From Brachyhypopomus gauderio (lineage: Eukaryota > Chordata > Actinopteri > Gymnotiformes > Hypopomidae): DNA of 64,000 nucleotides. Position 1 is the first letter of the stretch, and every line of letters begins with the position of its first letter. Below the pieces are notes generated by a model, which did no database searches, had not been told where the DNA came from, and saw nothing but the letters and a program-made list of their open reading frames with translations. The position numbers were made by a program, and so were the translations under genes. This document shows positions 12,518-40,600 of this stretch, piece by piece. The stretch is from NCBI RefSeq assembly GCF_052324685.1, contig NC_135212.1, positions 23,256,816 to 23,320,815 on the forward strand, written 5' to 3'.

Positions 12518-13106
12518 ACGCACGCACGCAGGACTCGTTTCACTCCCAGCGTGCGGGTGACATCGCCCTTGGACACAGACTCGCGGAACGCAGCGACAGA
12601 GGGGCAAAATAAGGGGTCGCCATGGCAACAAGCTCGGCCTGGTATGCAGGAAGCGAAAAGGCGGAGCAATGGGCACATAAGAGACGGGGGGGGGGGCATA
12701 CAAACAGATTAACTATGTAAAGCTCCTTGAGTCGCATATGGACGCATGAAAGTAACCGTCAATATTTTACTATTAATATAATCCAGGCAATCTTGGGGTC
12801 AGAGAGACAGACAGATACCCACAGAAGGGTGTGTGAAGGCTGGCTTTGAAAGCTCTTCTGAAAGCTTCACACCTGATTAAAGAGGTGTAAACTGACTGGA
12901 AACCAATGGGCCTCAAAAAAGGGCATGCAGGTGTGCGAGTGTGTGTTTATGTATGCACTGTCAACACACACACAGGAACATCCAACCCATGGATGAACAG
13001 GCAGTGTCAGTCTCAGGGTGCCTCACTGCTGGGACCCAAACTCGTAGCAGGGGGAAGCTATGCTACCCTGAACATCCGTGTAGGGTCACCTGATTCACAG
13101 AAAGCA

Positions 13107-13117
13107 GCGCGCGCGCG

Positions 13118-13170
<53 letters not shown>
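13107..13170. repeat. (GC)n(AC)n alternating purine-pyrimidine tract
   Basis: About ten GC dinucleotides run directly into about twenty AC dinucleotides. Alternating GC joined to AC is the classic Z-DNA-forming composition. Confidence 0.93.
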
Positions 13171-13172
<2 letters not shown>

Positions 13173-13616
13173 CTCCCTTTGTTGAGGAATGGAGAAGGAA
13201 CACTTGCTTCCATTTTATTTATTTATTTTGTGTTTCTGGTCACGGCGAGCGTCACTAGTGCCCCACTGCAGCTTGAAGGCAGAACGTTTTGATTAAGGGC
13301 TCCTTGTACAACACTAACAACATTCCTGAAGACTCAGATTTTTGGAGGTGATTATTTGCTTCTCTCGCCAATTATGAAGTTCTATATTAGCGTGAAGAGT
13401 TTTGGAATGGTGAAGCGCCCGTCTTGTCCAACAAGATGGTGCTCCAGACGCCAGTGAGAGGCTCACCACGCCATCATCTCACCTGCTCCGCACACATACA
13501 GGCTGTTCTCAGGCACCAGTAAACATAATGCTATTTTAACTAAACTCACACACACTTTTTCTGATGAATGTCATGCCTGGACCATAACAGTAACACAAGT
13601 GCACATGAACACAAAT

Positions 13617-13743
<127 letters not shown>

Positions 13744-14479
13744 AGGTAACAAAATACAGAAATGAACAAGCATACTTCCTGAGAGGAAATATCCCAAGGT
13801 CGATGGCTACAAGATATTTCAGATTCCTCTTTCCATTAAAATAAGACTCCACTTCCTGCATGGTGCGAAGAACACCGCAGCAAATAACACGAAGTGAAAG
13901 AAGGAATCCAGCTCACGACCCTTCAACCCTGGAACTTTCGCCGACGTGGCATGTGACTCTTGAGTGTCTGCGCCATTGTGCAGCGTCATCCTGTGTGTCA
14001 GAGCTGCTGAAGGACTGGGGATCCTCCCTGTGTGACGTCGGTAGCGTAAGCCCCAGTCAGTGATCCCTTAATGGCTGTAATGATGTCTGAACAGCAGGTG
14101 TATTCTCACATGGCCTTACTTAGGAGACTCACCATCAGCACGCAGACCACCAAGCAACGCATGAAAGCATACTAGCATTAAGAGTGTTACTTCAGGTCTA
14201 TTGTTCAACCGGACACCTGTAGTATGGCAGTATGATGTTCACTTCTTCAGGCCTTTAGCACACGGCTATTTCAGCCGGATCTTGAGACAGCAAAACACAC
14301 ACTGCCAATCTCTGTCATCAACGGCTCATCGCGCAAAGTTGTGAAATTTTGCAGGGTTCTTCCTAAAAAGAATTGGCCAATTGTGGTGGCCATGTGTGCA
14401 GTTAAAGACAGATGTGTAAAGGCATGGACAACTGTTTGTTTCAGGTTTCTCTTGTTTGCTACATGGGCGCATGCGTTCA

Positions 14480-14705
14480 AGCATGTACTCTTGTGTTCGT
14501 ATGCGTGAGTGTGTGTTCGTGCATGTGTCCGTGTGCTGGTGCGTGTGTCTGTGTGTGCGCTCATGCATGTGTCCATGCGTGTGTTCATACGCGTGTGCTC
14601 GTGTGCTCGTGTGCTTGCGTGTGCTCGCGTGTGCATGTGCTCTTGTGTGCTTGCGTGTGCATGTGCTCACGTGTGTTTGTGCGTGTGCACGTGTGCGTGT
14701 TTCAA
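14480..14705. repeat. Imperfect GTGTGC/CGTGTG-rich tract beside gnao1 exon 3
   Basis: A 220-bp alternating purine-pyrimidine region of GTGTGCTCGTGTGC-like units starts within about 15 bp of the gnao1 exon 3 donor on the minus strand. Confidence 0.85.
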
Positions 14706-14718
14706 CTCGAGCACTCAC

Positions 14719-29046
<14,328 letters not shown>

Positions 29047-29199
29047 TTATCCCTCTCCTAGGCTGCCTAGCGCTCTCCCTCTCTCTCTCACACACACTCT
29101 CGCTCTCTCTCTCGCACTCTCCCTGTCGACGACTAGCTAAAGCATTAAATCCCGCAAAGGACAAGGTGAGATACGAGTTTGAAACAGAAGGCTTTCTCC

Positions 29200-29460
29200 G
29201 TGTCTTGCGCGCTCTCGGTGTCCTCGGCTGAGTCGCAGTGCTCACTCCTGGGGGGTAGGGGGTCTCTACTGGGCGGCGGCGACGGCTGCGAGCGCTCGCA
29301 TCGTTTAGCTTTCTCACAATGGAGGGTCAGAACGGAGAGCGCGCCGGGCTCGACACGGAGACGGGCTCGCTGACGTCAGGAGCAGCGCGAGCGAACGAGC
29401 GCGCTCGAGCGAGCATCCCAGTCGTGCACCGTTAAGTAGCCCGCAACTGGCGTTATTACA
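29200..29460 (-). promoter_or_regulatory. gnao1: gnao1 CpG-rich promoter region with a perfect CRE
   Basis: A strongly GC- and CpG-rich block lies just upstream of gnao1 exon 1, in sequence that is otherwise AT- or CA-rich. It includes runs of GCGCGAGCG type and a perfect palindromic cAMP response element, TGACGTCA, at 29371-29378. The 5' UTR would be about 28969-29300. The transcription start cannot be placed from sequence alone. That this is the promoter is inferred from position and composition. Confidence 0.6.
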
Positions 29461-32400
29461 CAAAGGGAGAGGCGGCGATTGTCTTCTTTTTCCAAACATT
29501 ACAATTTCCATAACGCAAATGACTAAGTTTTCCTGTGCGATGTAACGTTTGGATTGTTGAACGACGCTGGCGAGGCTGAAAGCCCAGTTAATTTGCAAGC
29601 AATGGTTTAGAACTGGGCATGGTGAATAACGAAAGACAAGGTGTGGTCACTATCCTGCAAAATAAATAAAGTTTAGGATAACGAAATAATCTTTGTCAGA
29701 TTCAGTTGCTCACCATCTTTGTCACGTCATTTTTTTTCGAATGAAGGAACATGTACAGATTTTAAACATTGTTTTGGGGAGACTTTTGTTTGTTTGGTTT
29801 TGGGAAGTAATCGATTTCTGACTTTTTAATTCTGGCACATCACTAAACTAATAAAACTACAAAATATTTTAATTTCTAGAGGTTGTAAAAATGATTTTAA
29901 AAATCAAACAGGGATGTGTTGTATTCATTTACACTATCCTTTGTTAAAATGACTCAGAAGTAGAAAAACTAAAACATACGAATATATAAACCAATGCATT
30001 TGAAGCACTAAGTATAGAAATCGACAGAGTTGACATTAAATAAAATAAAAAAATAAAAAAACAAACACAACTTTGATTGGTCAGCTGTTGTGTAGCTTTC
30101 ATCCCAAGACCTTAGTGTGAGAGATACAGGGGTGGGCGGAGGGAGCCTGGGGAAAGGTGATTGAATTTGGTGTGGCTCTACACCCACGCTCCATTACAAA
30201 GCAGTCAGCCTGAGCTTGCGTTCTGCCAGATAATGCCCATTAGCATGCATCTAAACGGTGTTGATGCACACTACTTACACGCCATCACTCCAGTGGCTAG
30301 TCAAGTATTTTGCCCATGGAATACAATGTATAACAGGAACCCGAAATGCTGTTGGAAAAGGGACAGCCAGCAGCAGACAGTGATCTGCAGCCCGATGTGA
30401 CACGCTGGGATTCTCGGACAGGCTAAGCTCAAGGACACAGGCTTCACATAGCGGGCCTCACTTACAGTAATGCAACCGTAAGAGCATAAATCTGAGGCTT
30501 CAAAGGGAATGTCCACACTGAGGAGCACATGTGATAATCACATGAGACTTGCAGTAGCATAGATCAGCGCAAACATTTCAAGAGCTAGTGTGGGAAGTCC
30601 TGATTTGACATCATTTTTATATGGCAAGTCATTTCTAATTAATACATTAAGACCTTTGACAAAACTTTTTAAAGCCAATTTTTTTTATGCTCACTTTTAC
30701 ATTTTTAGTGAAGCAAAGTCAGTGTTTTTCAGTGCCTGTGTAGGCCATTTTTTTCACTAAGCAACTTTACTGGGCCACATTGGCTACTGACCCTAGTGGG
30801 AAAATTAGCAAATCTTTCCATGAGATCACCAGATTGACTGGATGTAAGGTCTAAAAGGTCAGAGGGGGCCACAACCCCATTGTAAATAATATTTTATGCA
30901 TGAGCCGATCATGGTGTTGGTTTCTCCCTCAGTGCATTTCCACTGGTTCATCTCTATTCATTCTAGGTGCTAACTGCGAGTTTAGACAGCAGCTGCAGTG
31001 CTTGGTCCAACACTCACATGACAAGACAAAGGCAGGATGTGCTATGCTGGCATGGACAGAAACCCTCTGCAATCGAACGGCCCGGGAACCTCAGCAACCC
31101 GTTCAGCCTCCGTTACACAACACGCGCATCAGCTATGATGCAACAACTGGAAGGAAATATGCAAGCGTCGTCGTACATGAACACAAGTGATCCAGCGGGG
31201 GCGAGATGTTGAGTGCCAGAACGGGGGGCACGGCTGCTTAAGAGCACTAGGCATCATCACTGGGGCGTGTCACATTTTCAATGCAGGGGGATCCTCTCTC
31301 TCCTGTGAACAGCAGGCCAGGCCAGACCTGCTCATCCACCACCATGCAGAAGCAGTCCGGAGCATTTAGCACTCTCCTCCAAGCGTGCCCAGAAACTCCG
31401 CAATGTAACCCATGGTGAACGGTGAACGCGAGACGTCCCTTGTTCCTGGATGTTGAATACCAGCAGGGAGCTAGAGCTAACTTCAGTAAGTTTGATAAGG
31501 TAGATGCACTATGGCTTTAAACATGTGCTGATATATGTACAGCAATGTACTTTCATTGTGCATCACTAGTATACACATTCAAGGCAACAGGATCTGTCAA
31601 GAAAAAACAAGGAAAATATCGAATAAGCAAATAATAAAACTCTCAGGCAACACAATAAATGAGAGCTAGGAGAGCTAACTGGTGTTGCAGCAACACTCGG
31701 CCAACCATCTCAGCAGATGGCATAGGCACAACAGGAAAGGGAACATGAGATTGCACCAGCCTTCAGTGCTAACAGGGGCAGCAATCTCTCTCTTTCACCC
31801 TCTCCTCTCCTCTCCTCCCCTGCCCTTCAAGATCTTTCCCTCACTCTTTCACCATGTGTGTGTGTGTGAGTGAGTAAAAGAGAGACAGATAAGGAGCTAA
31901 TTTCTCTTTAGTTCAGTAGTGATGCATGTGATTAAGTGTAATGTGTCATGCTTGCAGTCATCTGGCCCTAATGACTGCCGGGGTGGAGTGCGGCGGTTCA
32001 GAGGAACTGAGTAGGGTGGTGCATACACAGTGCTGACGTGGGGAAGGTGGAGAACACAAGAGCCTATGGTCTCATCCCATTCCACATGGATGTTGGTGTT
32101 GGCTCAGACCGTAACTGCCTCCAACACCTCCATTATTAACTTTACCTCCATTTAGTGTCAGGAGACCTGGCCACACCTCACAGGGAGCGGCAGGCAACGC
32201 ATGAGTTGTCATTCAGCGTAATGCTGGGCCCAGTCTTTCCACGTCATCCCTTCAGCTTACAGTAATAACAGAACCAGGCAGGGTATTCAAAACATTTCCA
32301 TGACCTGGTTATGAAATGACTTCTTGTCAGCACCGAGCTGAATCAAGTATCTTGAACGGGGCAATGGAGGTGCACATGCTAAAGGCATGTACATGTATGA

Positions 32401-33969
32401 GCACACTGTACATGTATGAGCACATTTCTCCTTTCTCTGTCCCATCCAAATCTCTTCCGGATGTCCTGGGCTAGCGTGACCACAAGGAAGCACTTTCCCA
32501 GGTTTACAAGATATCATGTGCAAACTATAGCGTTTCCCTTGGCACATTAGGAAGAGCCAGGCCCAAAACAAAAAGCATTGCTACCACCAGCAAAGAGCAT
32601 TCGTCATCTATGAAGTGCATTCAAAACAATCGTGTCATTTCCCATGTGAAGCAATATTCATTAGTAATTTTACATTCGGTAGGTTAAAGATGCCACTTTG
32701 GTTAGGGGATTTAGGAACTCCATGTCCCAATTCTGTATTTCTAATGTAAATGGAAAAAAACAAAGCATATCTGTGTACTTTTTGTTTTTTCCATTGCAGA
32801 GATCGAAACTTAAATCAGTTACTCGGCTACTTCTCTAAAACTGTCGACTTTCAATTCCTTAGACCAAACAGAAGAAATGTGGCCTGCTAGGATGTGGTGA
32901 CGACGGTTGGCCTCTTTCAGCATTACAAGAAGTTATGTATCCAATGAAATGGCAGAGAGAGAGAGAGAGAGACAGAGAGAGAGAATACGGAGGCACAAAG
33001 ACGGACTTATATACAGCACCACAGCAGCAGATGATGATTTAATTCACACTCTTTCGCTATATTCGTAGTAAGGCAAAGGCTACATTAACAGCCTTTCACA
33101 CCCCTTTACATTATTTCAGTTCAGGGGGCGTCAGTCGCAGAGCAAGAGAGAGAGACAGAGAGAGAGAGAGAGGGAGACAGACAGAGAGAGAAACTACCCA
33201 ATTCTGCAGGCTCTGGAAATCCCCAGATAAGTAATTATATGTGCCCTTGTATGATGTATGCATACAGAAACACACAGAAATAAACCCGTGTCCAGGTTCA
33301 AAGGTTCTGTGTTCCACCCAGGAGCAAGAGCACAGAGAGATCAGCATATGGACCGACCAGGCAGGCAGTCGTAATGAGGGGGGTCCTCTGTCCTCAGGCC
33401 AAGTTCACGGGTGCTTGGTTTTCTTTCATCTTTCCAATCTGCAATTGGAGTTTTATGATTAAACCTGGTCTCCAGAGACACACAAGTGCACACAGCTAAT
33501 GCACTGCCAAAACCAAGTAATCATTAATTCATCAGTGCGGCTTGCGACACATGACACAGTTATTCAACTGTCAGGTCATATGCTGCAGTCTGAAAAGCAC
33601 TGAAATACTGTACAGACCAAGAGTCCAAGTGCTCCACACAGGCCCAAGAACAGGCTGGCAGAGGATCGTTAAAGTGTCCGCTCATCTCACCGCAAAACTG
33701 CATGCAGTCGTCTGCATGTACTGATTTAGCTAGACACAAATAATTCACAAAATCAAGTTAGTGCCTGTTCCACTCAGCTTTAAAATTACTCTTTCATACT
33801 GCAACACACATACTGTAACATAGTAGACCGTGCATCTCTGCCTACTTGTAAAATGTAATCTCTTTCTACTGTGCATTACAGTAATTACATATACATTTAC
33901 TGATGCTTTGGACACATCATAAGTGATGTTACATCCTGAATTTCAAACCAAATACCACAATAAACATCA

Positions 33970-34030
33970 ACAGATGGCTGCAGGTAGTCCAGGGGTTATG
34001 GAACCTGGCATTGAATCAAAGGCCTAGACT
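33970..34030 (+). other. tRNA-like sequence, possible SINE relic
   Basis: GGTAGTCCAGGGGTTATGG resembles a tRNA A-box region and is followed after about 20 bp by GCATTGAATCAAAGG, a poor B-box match. No tail was recognised. Confidence 0.25.
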
Positions 34031-35187
34031 AATGCGATCTGAATAATGTGGCTGAATTTAGAGGTGATGGAAATACATTAGAATTTGACCAACTACAGTG
34101 CTACAGAAATCACAAAAAAGTATGAAATGTTAATTTTGTAATTCAAATAAGATATATGACAATCATACTGTTTTAAAAAAACAACAAACCACAAAAACTA
34201 AAAAAAAAAAAAGAAAATACAACAAAAATAAAAAAGATTGGCATCTTAATCTAACATAATCCCACAAAACACTGACTGTATACTATACAGAATAATACTT
34301 GAGCATGTAAAGAGCTAGACCCACTCCTAATACACCACTTGCTTAATCCTACTGATTTGTCCTTAGCTCTCATTCCCTGTCACTCATTGGCTAATCCTGA
34401 TCATTCACAAGTAGCCTCGTGGAGACGCGACTGCCTCTCTACTAGCTGAATGCTGTGCTATACATCTGAGGAACCTGTGTGGTTCCTCTGCCCCAACATC
34501 CACAAAGACAAGAACTAGCCTGCAGCACACAGCTCTTGGCTCAGAATACAAACAGCAGTAAAAAGTGGTGACTGTAGGACTACGAGGTCGAAGGTAGTGG
34601 GGGGTGGGAACTCCAGTGAAAACCACCATGTGGGGCTTCCTTCTGATAGCAAGCGATTGTAGATCAAGCCTTTAGCCTATTTTAGTACCAAGTGGTTCCT
34701 GGAGAAGCCAATTTATAGCTGGCCTGAACACTGCCTGCACATAATGCAGACGCCACTGAAAAAACAGCAAAATGACTCCTTACTCGAGTAGACATAACAG
34801 CGTGACCTCTGCCCTGAAGCAGAGGAACAAAGCCCCCCGGTGCTAAAACACTCACTAAAAGCACTTTATGACACGTGTCCAGACGCTAGGCCTGCTATGG
34901 GCTGCCTTCTGATTCAGCGCCCTCATCAAGAGTCACGAATAAAAGTGAACATGGCTGGACCAGCCACAGGCGTTTTTTTGCACAAAAGTGATCTCGGAGG
35001 AGCGTCTGGGATTTTTTGCGGCCAGATGAGTGCTATTTTGGAAGGGAGTGCCAGGAGCAACTTGGATGTAGCGTTGGTGCGGGCCGGGCAGGGTGCCTCG
35101 AGAAAGAGGCGGGTGGTGGTGGTGGGGTCCGGACGGGTGGTGGTGGGTCGGGATTGGATGCTCTTTTATGCAGAAGCAGAGCTACTT

Positions 35188-35209
35188 GGGGGGGGGGGGG
35201 GGGGGGGGC
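35188..35209 (+). repeat. Homopolymer G tract (about 22 bp)
   Basis: Uninterrupted G run preceded by GGTGGTGGTGGGG-type sequence at 35111-35155; the region is prone to G-quadruplex formation. Confidence 0.85.
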
Positions 35210-36389
35210 ACTCTGGCTCTTAACAGCCCCAGCCCCTGAATAATGCAGTGGAGTAGCGAGCAGAAGAGTGGAAAGAGAAGTCCACCACAGAGAACGTCTC
35301 TGCCAGGCAGTTTCCACCTGAAAAAACCACAGCGTACCAGCAGACAGCAGCAGGAAACAGGGAGGAATCAAAGTGGTGGGCGTGAGGGCCTTAGGGAGAG
35401 AATACACCAAGCTAGGGGTGGGTGACTTGGTAAAAACTTCATAATCATACTTGCATAATGTATTGTGATATTTACTTTCTACATTCAATAACAAATTGGC
35501 TTGTAAGCTGGACAACACTGAACCAGCAGAAAGGTAGTGTTATGTTTTAGAAGACTGAGAACAAAGAAGTTTTACTTCAGTGTTTAAATTTCAACACGGT
35601 GTTCAATATGACATGCAAAGTAAATCACATGACAATTTATTACAGTCCACCTTTATGAAAATCAATCTGACGCAGACACACAGACTACTAAATACCACTG
35701 ATTAGACAGGGCCGTGCAGGCATACACATGCCAAATGCAGAATAATCTGAAGAACAGTTATCTCCTTTCTTCATCCTATAAATATGTCTAATGTGTTTAA
35801 GGATTACAATAGGAATGGTGGGGAGATACACGCCCGCATACATTTCTCATATACACATTTGAATATGTGCATATGTGTTACATGCACTGCATGTCATTTT
35901 TCATAACACTTCTTTTGGTTTATTGGTTATTGGTTTATGTGGTGTATAAAACACATATGAGGGAGGCTTGGAAAATGATAAATGATATTGTTTACATGCC
36001 CATTAAAATAACACAGATCTCATTTCAAGCACTGACAGTTGAGACAGATGATATGGACACATCGTGTGGAGGCCACTATGAAATCACTGTTCTCCTCTGC
36101 AAAAGCCTGAATACGCTTCCACTATGTAGCCAATTAGTGCAGCCTGATACAGTAAAGCTACAGTCAGTGTGTTTATTATAGAAAAACACAGAGCCATTAC
36201 TGGACACATTATGGAGCAAAATTACGAAAAAATGAAAATCGAGCAATGTGAAAAGGTACACAACAGTGTGATGTACAGCGGACACAGCCTTAGCTGCCAG
36301 AAGTGTCTACCTTCAACTCTGTGTTTGGCATTTCCCCTCTACATGTCCAGGGATGCTGTGTTTTAGGCGGAGTATAATTGGCAGGCTGT

Positions 36390-36440
36390 GCCCCGCCCCT
36401 CCTTGCCTTGCCCCGCCCCTACTTGCCTTGCCCCGCCCCT
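36390..36440 (-). promoter_or_regulatory. Three tandem GC boxes
   Basis: CCCCGCCCCT followed by CTTGCCTTG recurs with a 20-bp period about three times. Each unit contains a consensus Sp/KLF site. It is 7.5 kb from either gene start, so any role is unknown. Confidence 0.4.
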
Positions 36441-37006
36441 CTTCGAACCACCTCCCCAATGCTTCCTAACGTGTTTCACCATGAACAGCTTAACCTTGGA
36501 GGTGCAGGCTTAGCCAGACTCAGCATTCAGTGGTGGTTCCACGACTGGTGGTAAACGTTCTGTGGTGCTGGTCTCATTAAACCAAGATAAGTACAAACTT
36601 CACAGAGCCATTAACAGCACAGAGTTACAAATGACAAATGCACATTGTATCTGCATTTCAGGCTTGCCTCTCTCCACCAGATTAAAATTACTTCAAGTGC
36701 TTGTTAGATCTTTAGCCAATATGTTACTACAAGAAGCAGTATGTACCATTTATAAGGGAAAATCTATAATATTTTCGATTTGCACTTTCTTCTTTGAGGA
36801 GAACAGACTTTATGAAAGAGGTAGCTCCCCCTAATGAGCACAAAAGTATACTGCAAAAAACAGTTAAGGCTTCATCCCAAGGTCCCTGGTTCCCAGGGCA
36901 ACTATTTGAATAAGGAATCAGGATGTCAACTGAAAGGTAAAATTTCAGCCAGAGAAAAAGTGTTACAGGCGTTTAAAAAGCCAAGGCAGGATGTTTCCAA
37001 CAGTCC

Positions 37007-37107
<101 letters not shown>

Positions 37108-37117
37108 CAGAGCACAT

Positions 37118-37200
37118 GATAATGCAGTGGTAGCAAAGTGGACCTCCTGCTCTTCTCTATAGCCTCAGAGAACATGTGGCTTTGATCCCAGCATGGCCTT
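37118..37200 (+). other. tRNA-like sequence, possible SINE relic
   Basis: GTGGTAGCAAAGTGGA and GTGGCTTTGATCCCAG lie at roughly A-box/B-box spacing (about 57 bp). Weak; it directly follows the (GA)n tract. Confidence 0.3.
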
Positions 37201-38103
37201 CAAACCCCACAGCCCGACCTGAGCCAATCGTCACGCATTGAGCACACCAGTCCAACTGAAGCCTCAATGACACATGACTCAGTCCTTTCCATCTCCCTCC
37301 CTCCATCTCTCTCTCTCTCAATCCCCCACATGCGCGTGGGTATGTGTGCACACACCTGTGCAGACTCACACATGCACGCACATACAGGAGCAAACACACA
37401 CACGCACATACACACGCACACACACACACACACTGCTGCAGTATCAGCCACGGGCCGTGTGCCTAAAACCAGAGATGAGACACGAGTCAACCCAGCAGAA
37501 GAGAGATTGTCTTTTGTCCGACTGAGGACACATCTGAACACATTCACTTACAGCGCCTAATGCTGGGGTCCTGAATTCTCAGTGGGCTACTCAGGATACC
37601 TGCGCTCTGTGTTAGTAACTTACTGGAGATTTGCACTAACAAGCGTACTGGGGCAGGATGTGTATTTCTTCCCCAAACACACATCCACGCATGTGTCTCA
37701 GCGTCTGCATGGTGAAGCTGCCTGTGTGCCAACCCAAAGCTCTCACATTAATGCAATGGCAAGCTGTCAAATGCAAAAGGGATGAAAGAAGGCTTCTCTA
37801 ATGCAGCCTGAAAAGCCTTACAGATCAATTATAAACACCTCCACCTGTTAGGGTACAGAAACCTCAGCGCAGTCCCACAGAAATAAACGACTCTGACGCA
37901 TTTTGCTATTGACATTTTTCTATTTCTATGTATTTAAATCTTGATTAAAACGTATGGTAACAAAACTGTATACCTATTAAAGCAATTAACTGTTAATCGT
38001 TATAGTGCAACATTTAAACCTGGTTAAAATACCAACCACATTTTCACATAGCTGAGTGGATAAAGTTCTTTCACATTTCATAATCCCTGCTTTTGACACA
38101 GAC

Positions 38104-38147
38104 ATATATATATGGATATATATATATATATATATCCATATATATAT
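38104..38147. repeat. TA-rich perfect palindrome
   Basis: TATATATATGGATATATA is followed by its own reverse complement with a (TA)n centre, a potential cruciform. Confidence 0.7.
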
Positions 38148-38388
38148 TTATTTATTTATTTGTTACTAAATCTGCCTTAATCTGCTATCAAGAGAATATG
38201 TGAATGCATTCATTAATCACTTAATGAATGTTAAGAGAATTACATCATAGTAAAACAAAGGAATTATTTAGCTAGAAATATTTACAATGACTTTAAATTG
38301 TGTAAATTACGTGTAAATCACTAGAGGAAATCAACTCTGTCCCAGGAACAGGGATTTTGGAAATAAAAGACTAATTGTTCCGATCTAC

Positions 38389-38407
38389 AGCGCCATCTGT
38401 TGGCAGG
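38389..38407 (-). promoter_or_regulatory. CTCF-like motif (weaker)
   Basis: On the minus strand CTGCCAACAGATGGCGCT resembles the CCA-N-CAG-N-TGGCGCT variant of the CTCF core. Confidence 0.3.
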
Positions 38408-39439
38408 ATACTTTAACTGAGAAATGTAGGCATGTTTGCTATGGCCAGGTGAACAAGAGACAATCAAGTGCACAAAAGCACGTTTTGGGATTCAGCTCAC
38501 TTCAGTTCAGGGGTTCTGCTGCTAATGCACTCGTAGCCTCCCACTGTCCTCTTTAAAATCTGTCTGCAATACAGCTGCACAATATGTCGTTTGGTAATAA
38601 TATTGATATTGTTAGCTTTAGCCCTAATAAAGGTAAAGAGGGTCATTAGAGACATGAATAAGCCCTCTTGCAAATCACTGAATTTGTGATGAAAAGATTT
38701 AAAAGTGTGAAAAGTGAGTGAGTGATGATGAGTGTGAGCTTAATGACCAACATCAACAAGTGTTTGGAGAAATAATGCACATAATTTACTGCAACTATAT
38801 CATATTTACTTCAACCATATTATTTTAAAACACTCACTGACCACTTTGACAGCATGACCCATGTCCCCCTTAAAGATACTTTAGCCCAACTCTGGCCAGT
38901 TTGTATTAGCCATTTTTGCTAGCACATAACCCTTCATGCTACACTGTAGCATACTATAACTGGCTCACCTGGCCTACCATATTAGTGACAATAATGCGTT
39001 AATAATGTGCCACCACCTAAAGAGAATTTGGTCCTGATCTTGTGAATGGAAATTAACCAGTGCTAAACAGGAAGCTCCACGTATTATGCATGGCAGTGAA
39101 TCTAAGTACTTCAGAGAGTGCCTTTAAAGAGGGAATACATAAGCATGAAGCCACAAACATAAGGTTGGTGTTTCTAATAATGTCAGTAAATATATACATT
39201 ATGGTTTATCTTAATATACAGCAATATAATTGCAATATATTTCAGCCAGTACAATGTACAATACATAATATGTAAGGTCAAGTAAAAGGTGAAAAGGATA
39301 CAATAACACAAGAGGGCTTCTGGGATGGCTAGCAGACTCCTGCTAGAAGACGTAAGAGGCCTGGTCTGAGTGTATCTAACAATCATATCGCCAACGTAAC
39401 AGGGGAAAGACCACGCAGGCATTTCAAGTCCCAAAAAAG

Positions 39440-40600
39440 AGTTCTAGCCAGGCTCATTCAGTGAATTCTGAAAGATATGGGTAGTCAGTGGAGGGGTTAA
39501 GGGTCATGGTGATGTGAGCCATCAACCTCGTACAAACTGTCACAATCTGGACTCATTCCAGATTATTAATGGAGCTCTTATCTAGGCCAGATAAAAGAAT
39601 GCTGAAGTAATCTAGCCTGGATTTAATGAAGGCATTTATACGCCTCACCATAACAGCAATTGAGAGAATTTTAGAGATATTACGGAAATTGTAATATGCC
39701 GTTTTATAGGTCTCACAAATAAGCATCTTGAAACAGAGGCCACTTTTTAAAAATCAGCTAATTTTTAACAAATTAGGAGTTCAAAGAAATAACTATATAT
39801 CTCCTCTGAGCTCTATTTCCATTAAACAAAACCTCTATCCTATCTCTGTTCAATAGCAGAAAGCTTTGTGACATCCACATTTCTATGCAATTCAGAAAAC
39901 ATACATTTGTAGACATTCAGTGATATGGGCAAATGCACCTGGGTGCCATTTGTATACTGATGAATGCAAGAGGAAGCACATAAAATAAGGAACAGTCCAG
40001 GACAAACCCCTGCATGACACTGCAAGATACTAGCCTACGCAATCACAGAATAAGTTCAGAATAACTTAAGTAGGATCTGAACCAGTTTAACACAGGGACA
40101 GTGAAGCCAACCCAGTTCTGCCACCAGTCAAGTAAAATCTCATGGTCCACTGCATTAAAGGCAAGGCTACGATACTCAAAGACAGAGGCAGACTGACTAC
40201 CTGTGTTGTTCTTAAATATCGCTGTTGTCTTCTGGTATTTCTGCAGAGCTTTATGGAGCTTCGAATTAGGGATCCCACTTCACTTCACTGCCCGAACCGA
40301 TAAGGGGGGGGAGGGGGGGGGGCACACCAAAAATACATTCACAGAAGGATGATGTAAGAGGGGTTGCGAAAATATATGGTCCTTGAAACAGCGTCTTATC
40401 AGTGTTCTAGTGCTGACTGACATTTTAGAGAAAGCAAGTAGTGGTCAGATATTGCATCCAAAATTTGAGATACTGAAGTCTTACATACGAGGCCAGGGCT
40501 TTGATTTAGAGTGGAGACGATCAAGGGGCTTAAGGAACTTCGTAAACATCTTGGGAAAATAATTAGTAATGGGTAATGCAATGTACGTGTTAGAATCGCC
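39440..40600 (-). mobile_element. Degenerate L2-like non-LTR retrotransposon
   Basis: Frame-shifted minus-strand fragments read as parts of an L2/CR1-group LINE polyprotein. Near 40400-40560, ISDHYLLSLK is like the end of the endonuclease domain. Near 40040-40180, NAVDHEILLDWWQNWVGF and VLNWFRSYLS are reverse-transcriptase motifs. CSVMQGFVLDCSLFYVLPLA, near 39970-40020, is a decayed form of GVPQGSVLGPLLF. Near 39610-39720, YKTAYYNFRNISKIL and FIKSRLDYFSILLSGL are the region after the RT. Many frameshifts and stops show it is dead. Confidence 0.7.

Noticed and set aside
14397..14705. CRISPR-like or short-spaced repeats in the GTGTGC tract and in the 49/41/33-bp arrays
   Set aside because: Units are directly adjacent without unique spacers, in a vertebrate genome; they are ordinary micro- and minisatellites.
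35033..35518. 161-codon minus frame with Pro-rich run
   Set aside because: It crosses a poly-G homopolymer and G-rich repeats; composition is low in complexity and nothing is recognised.
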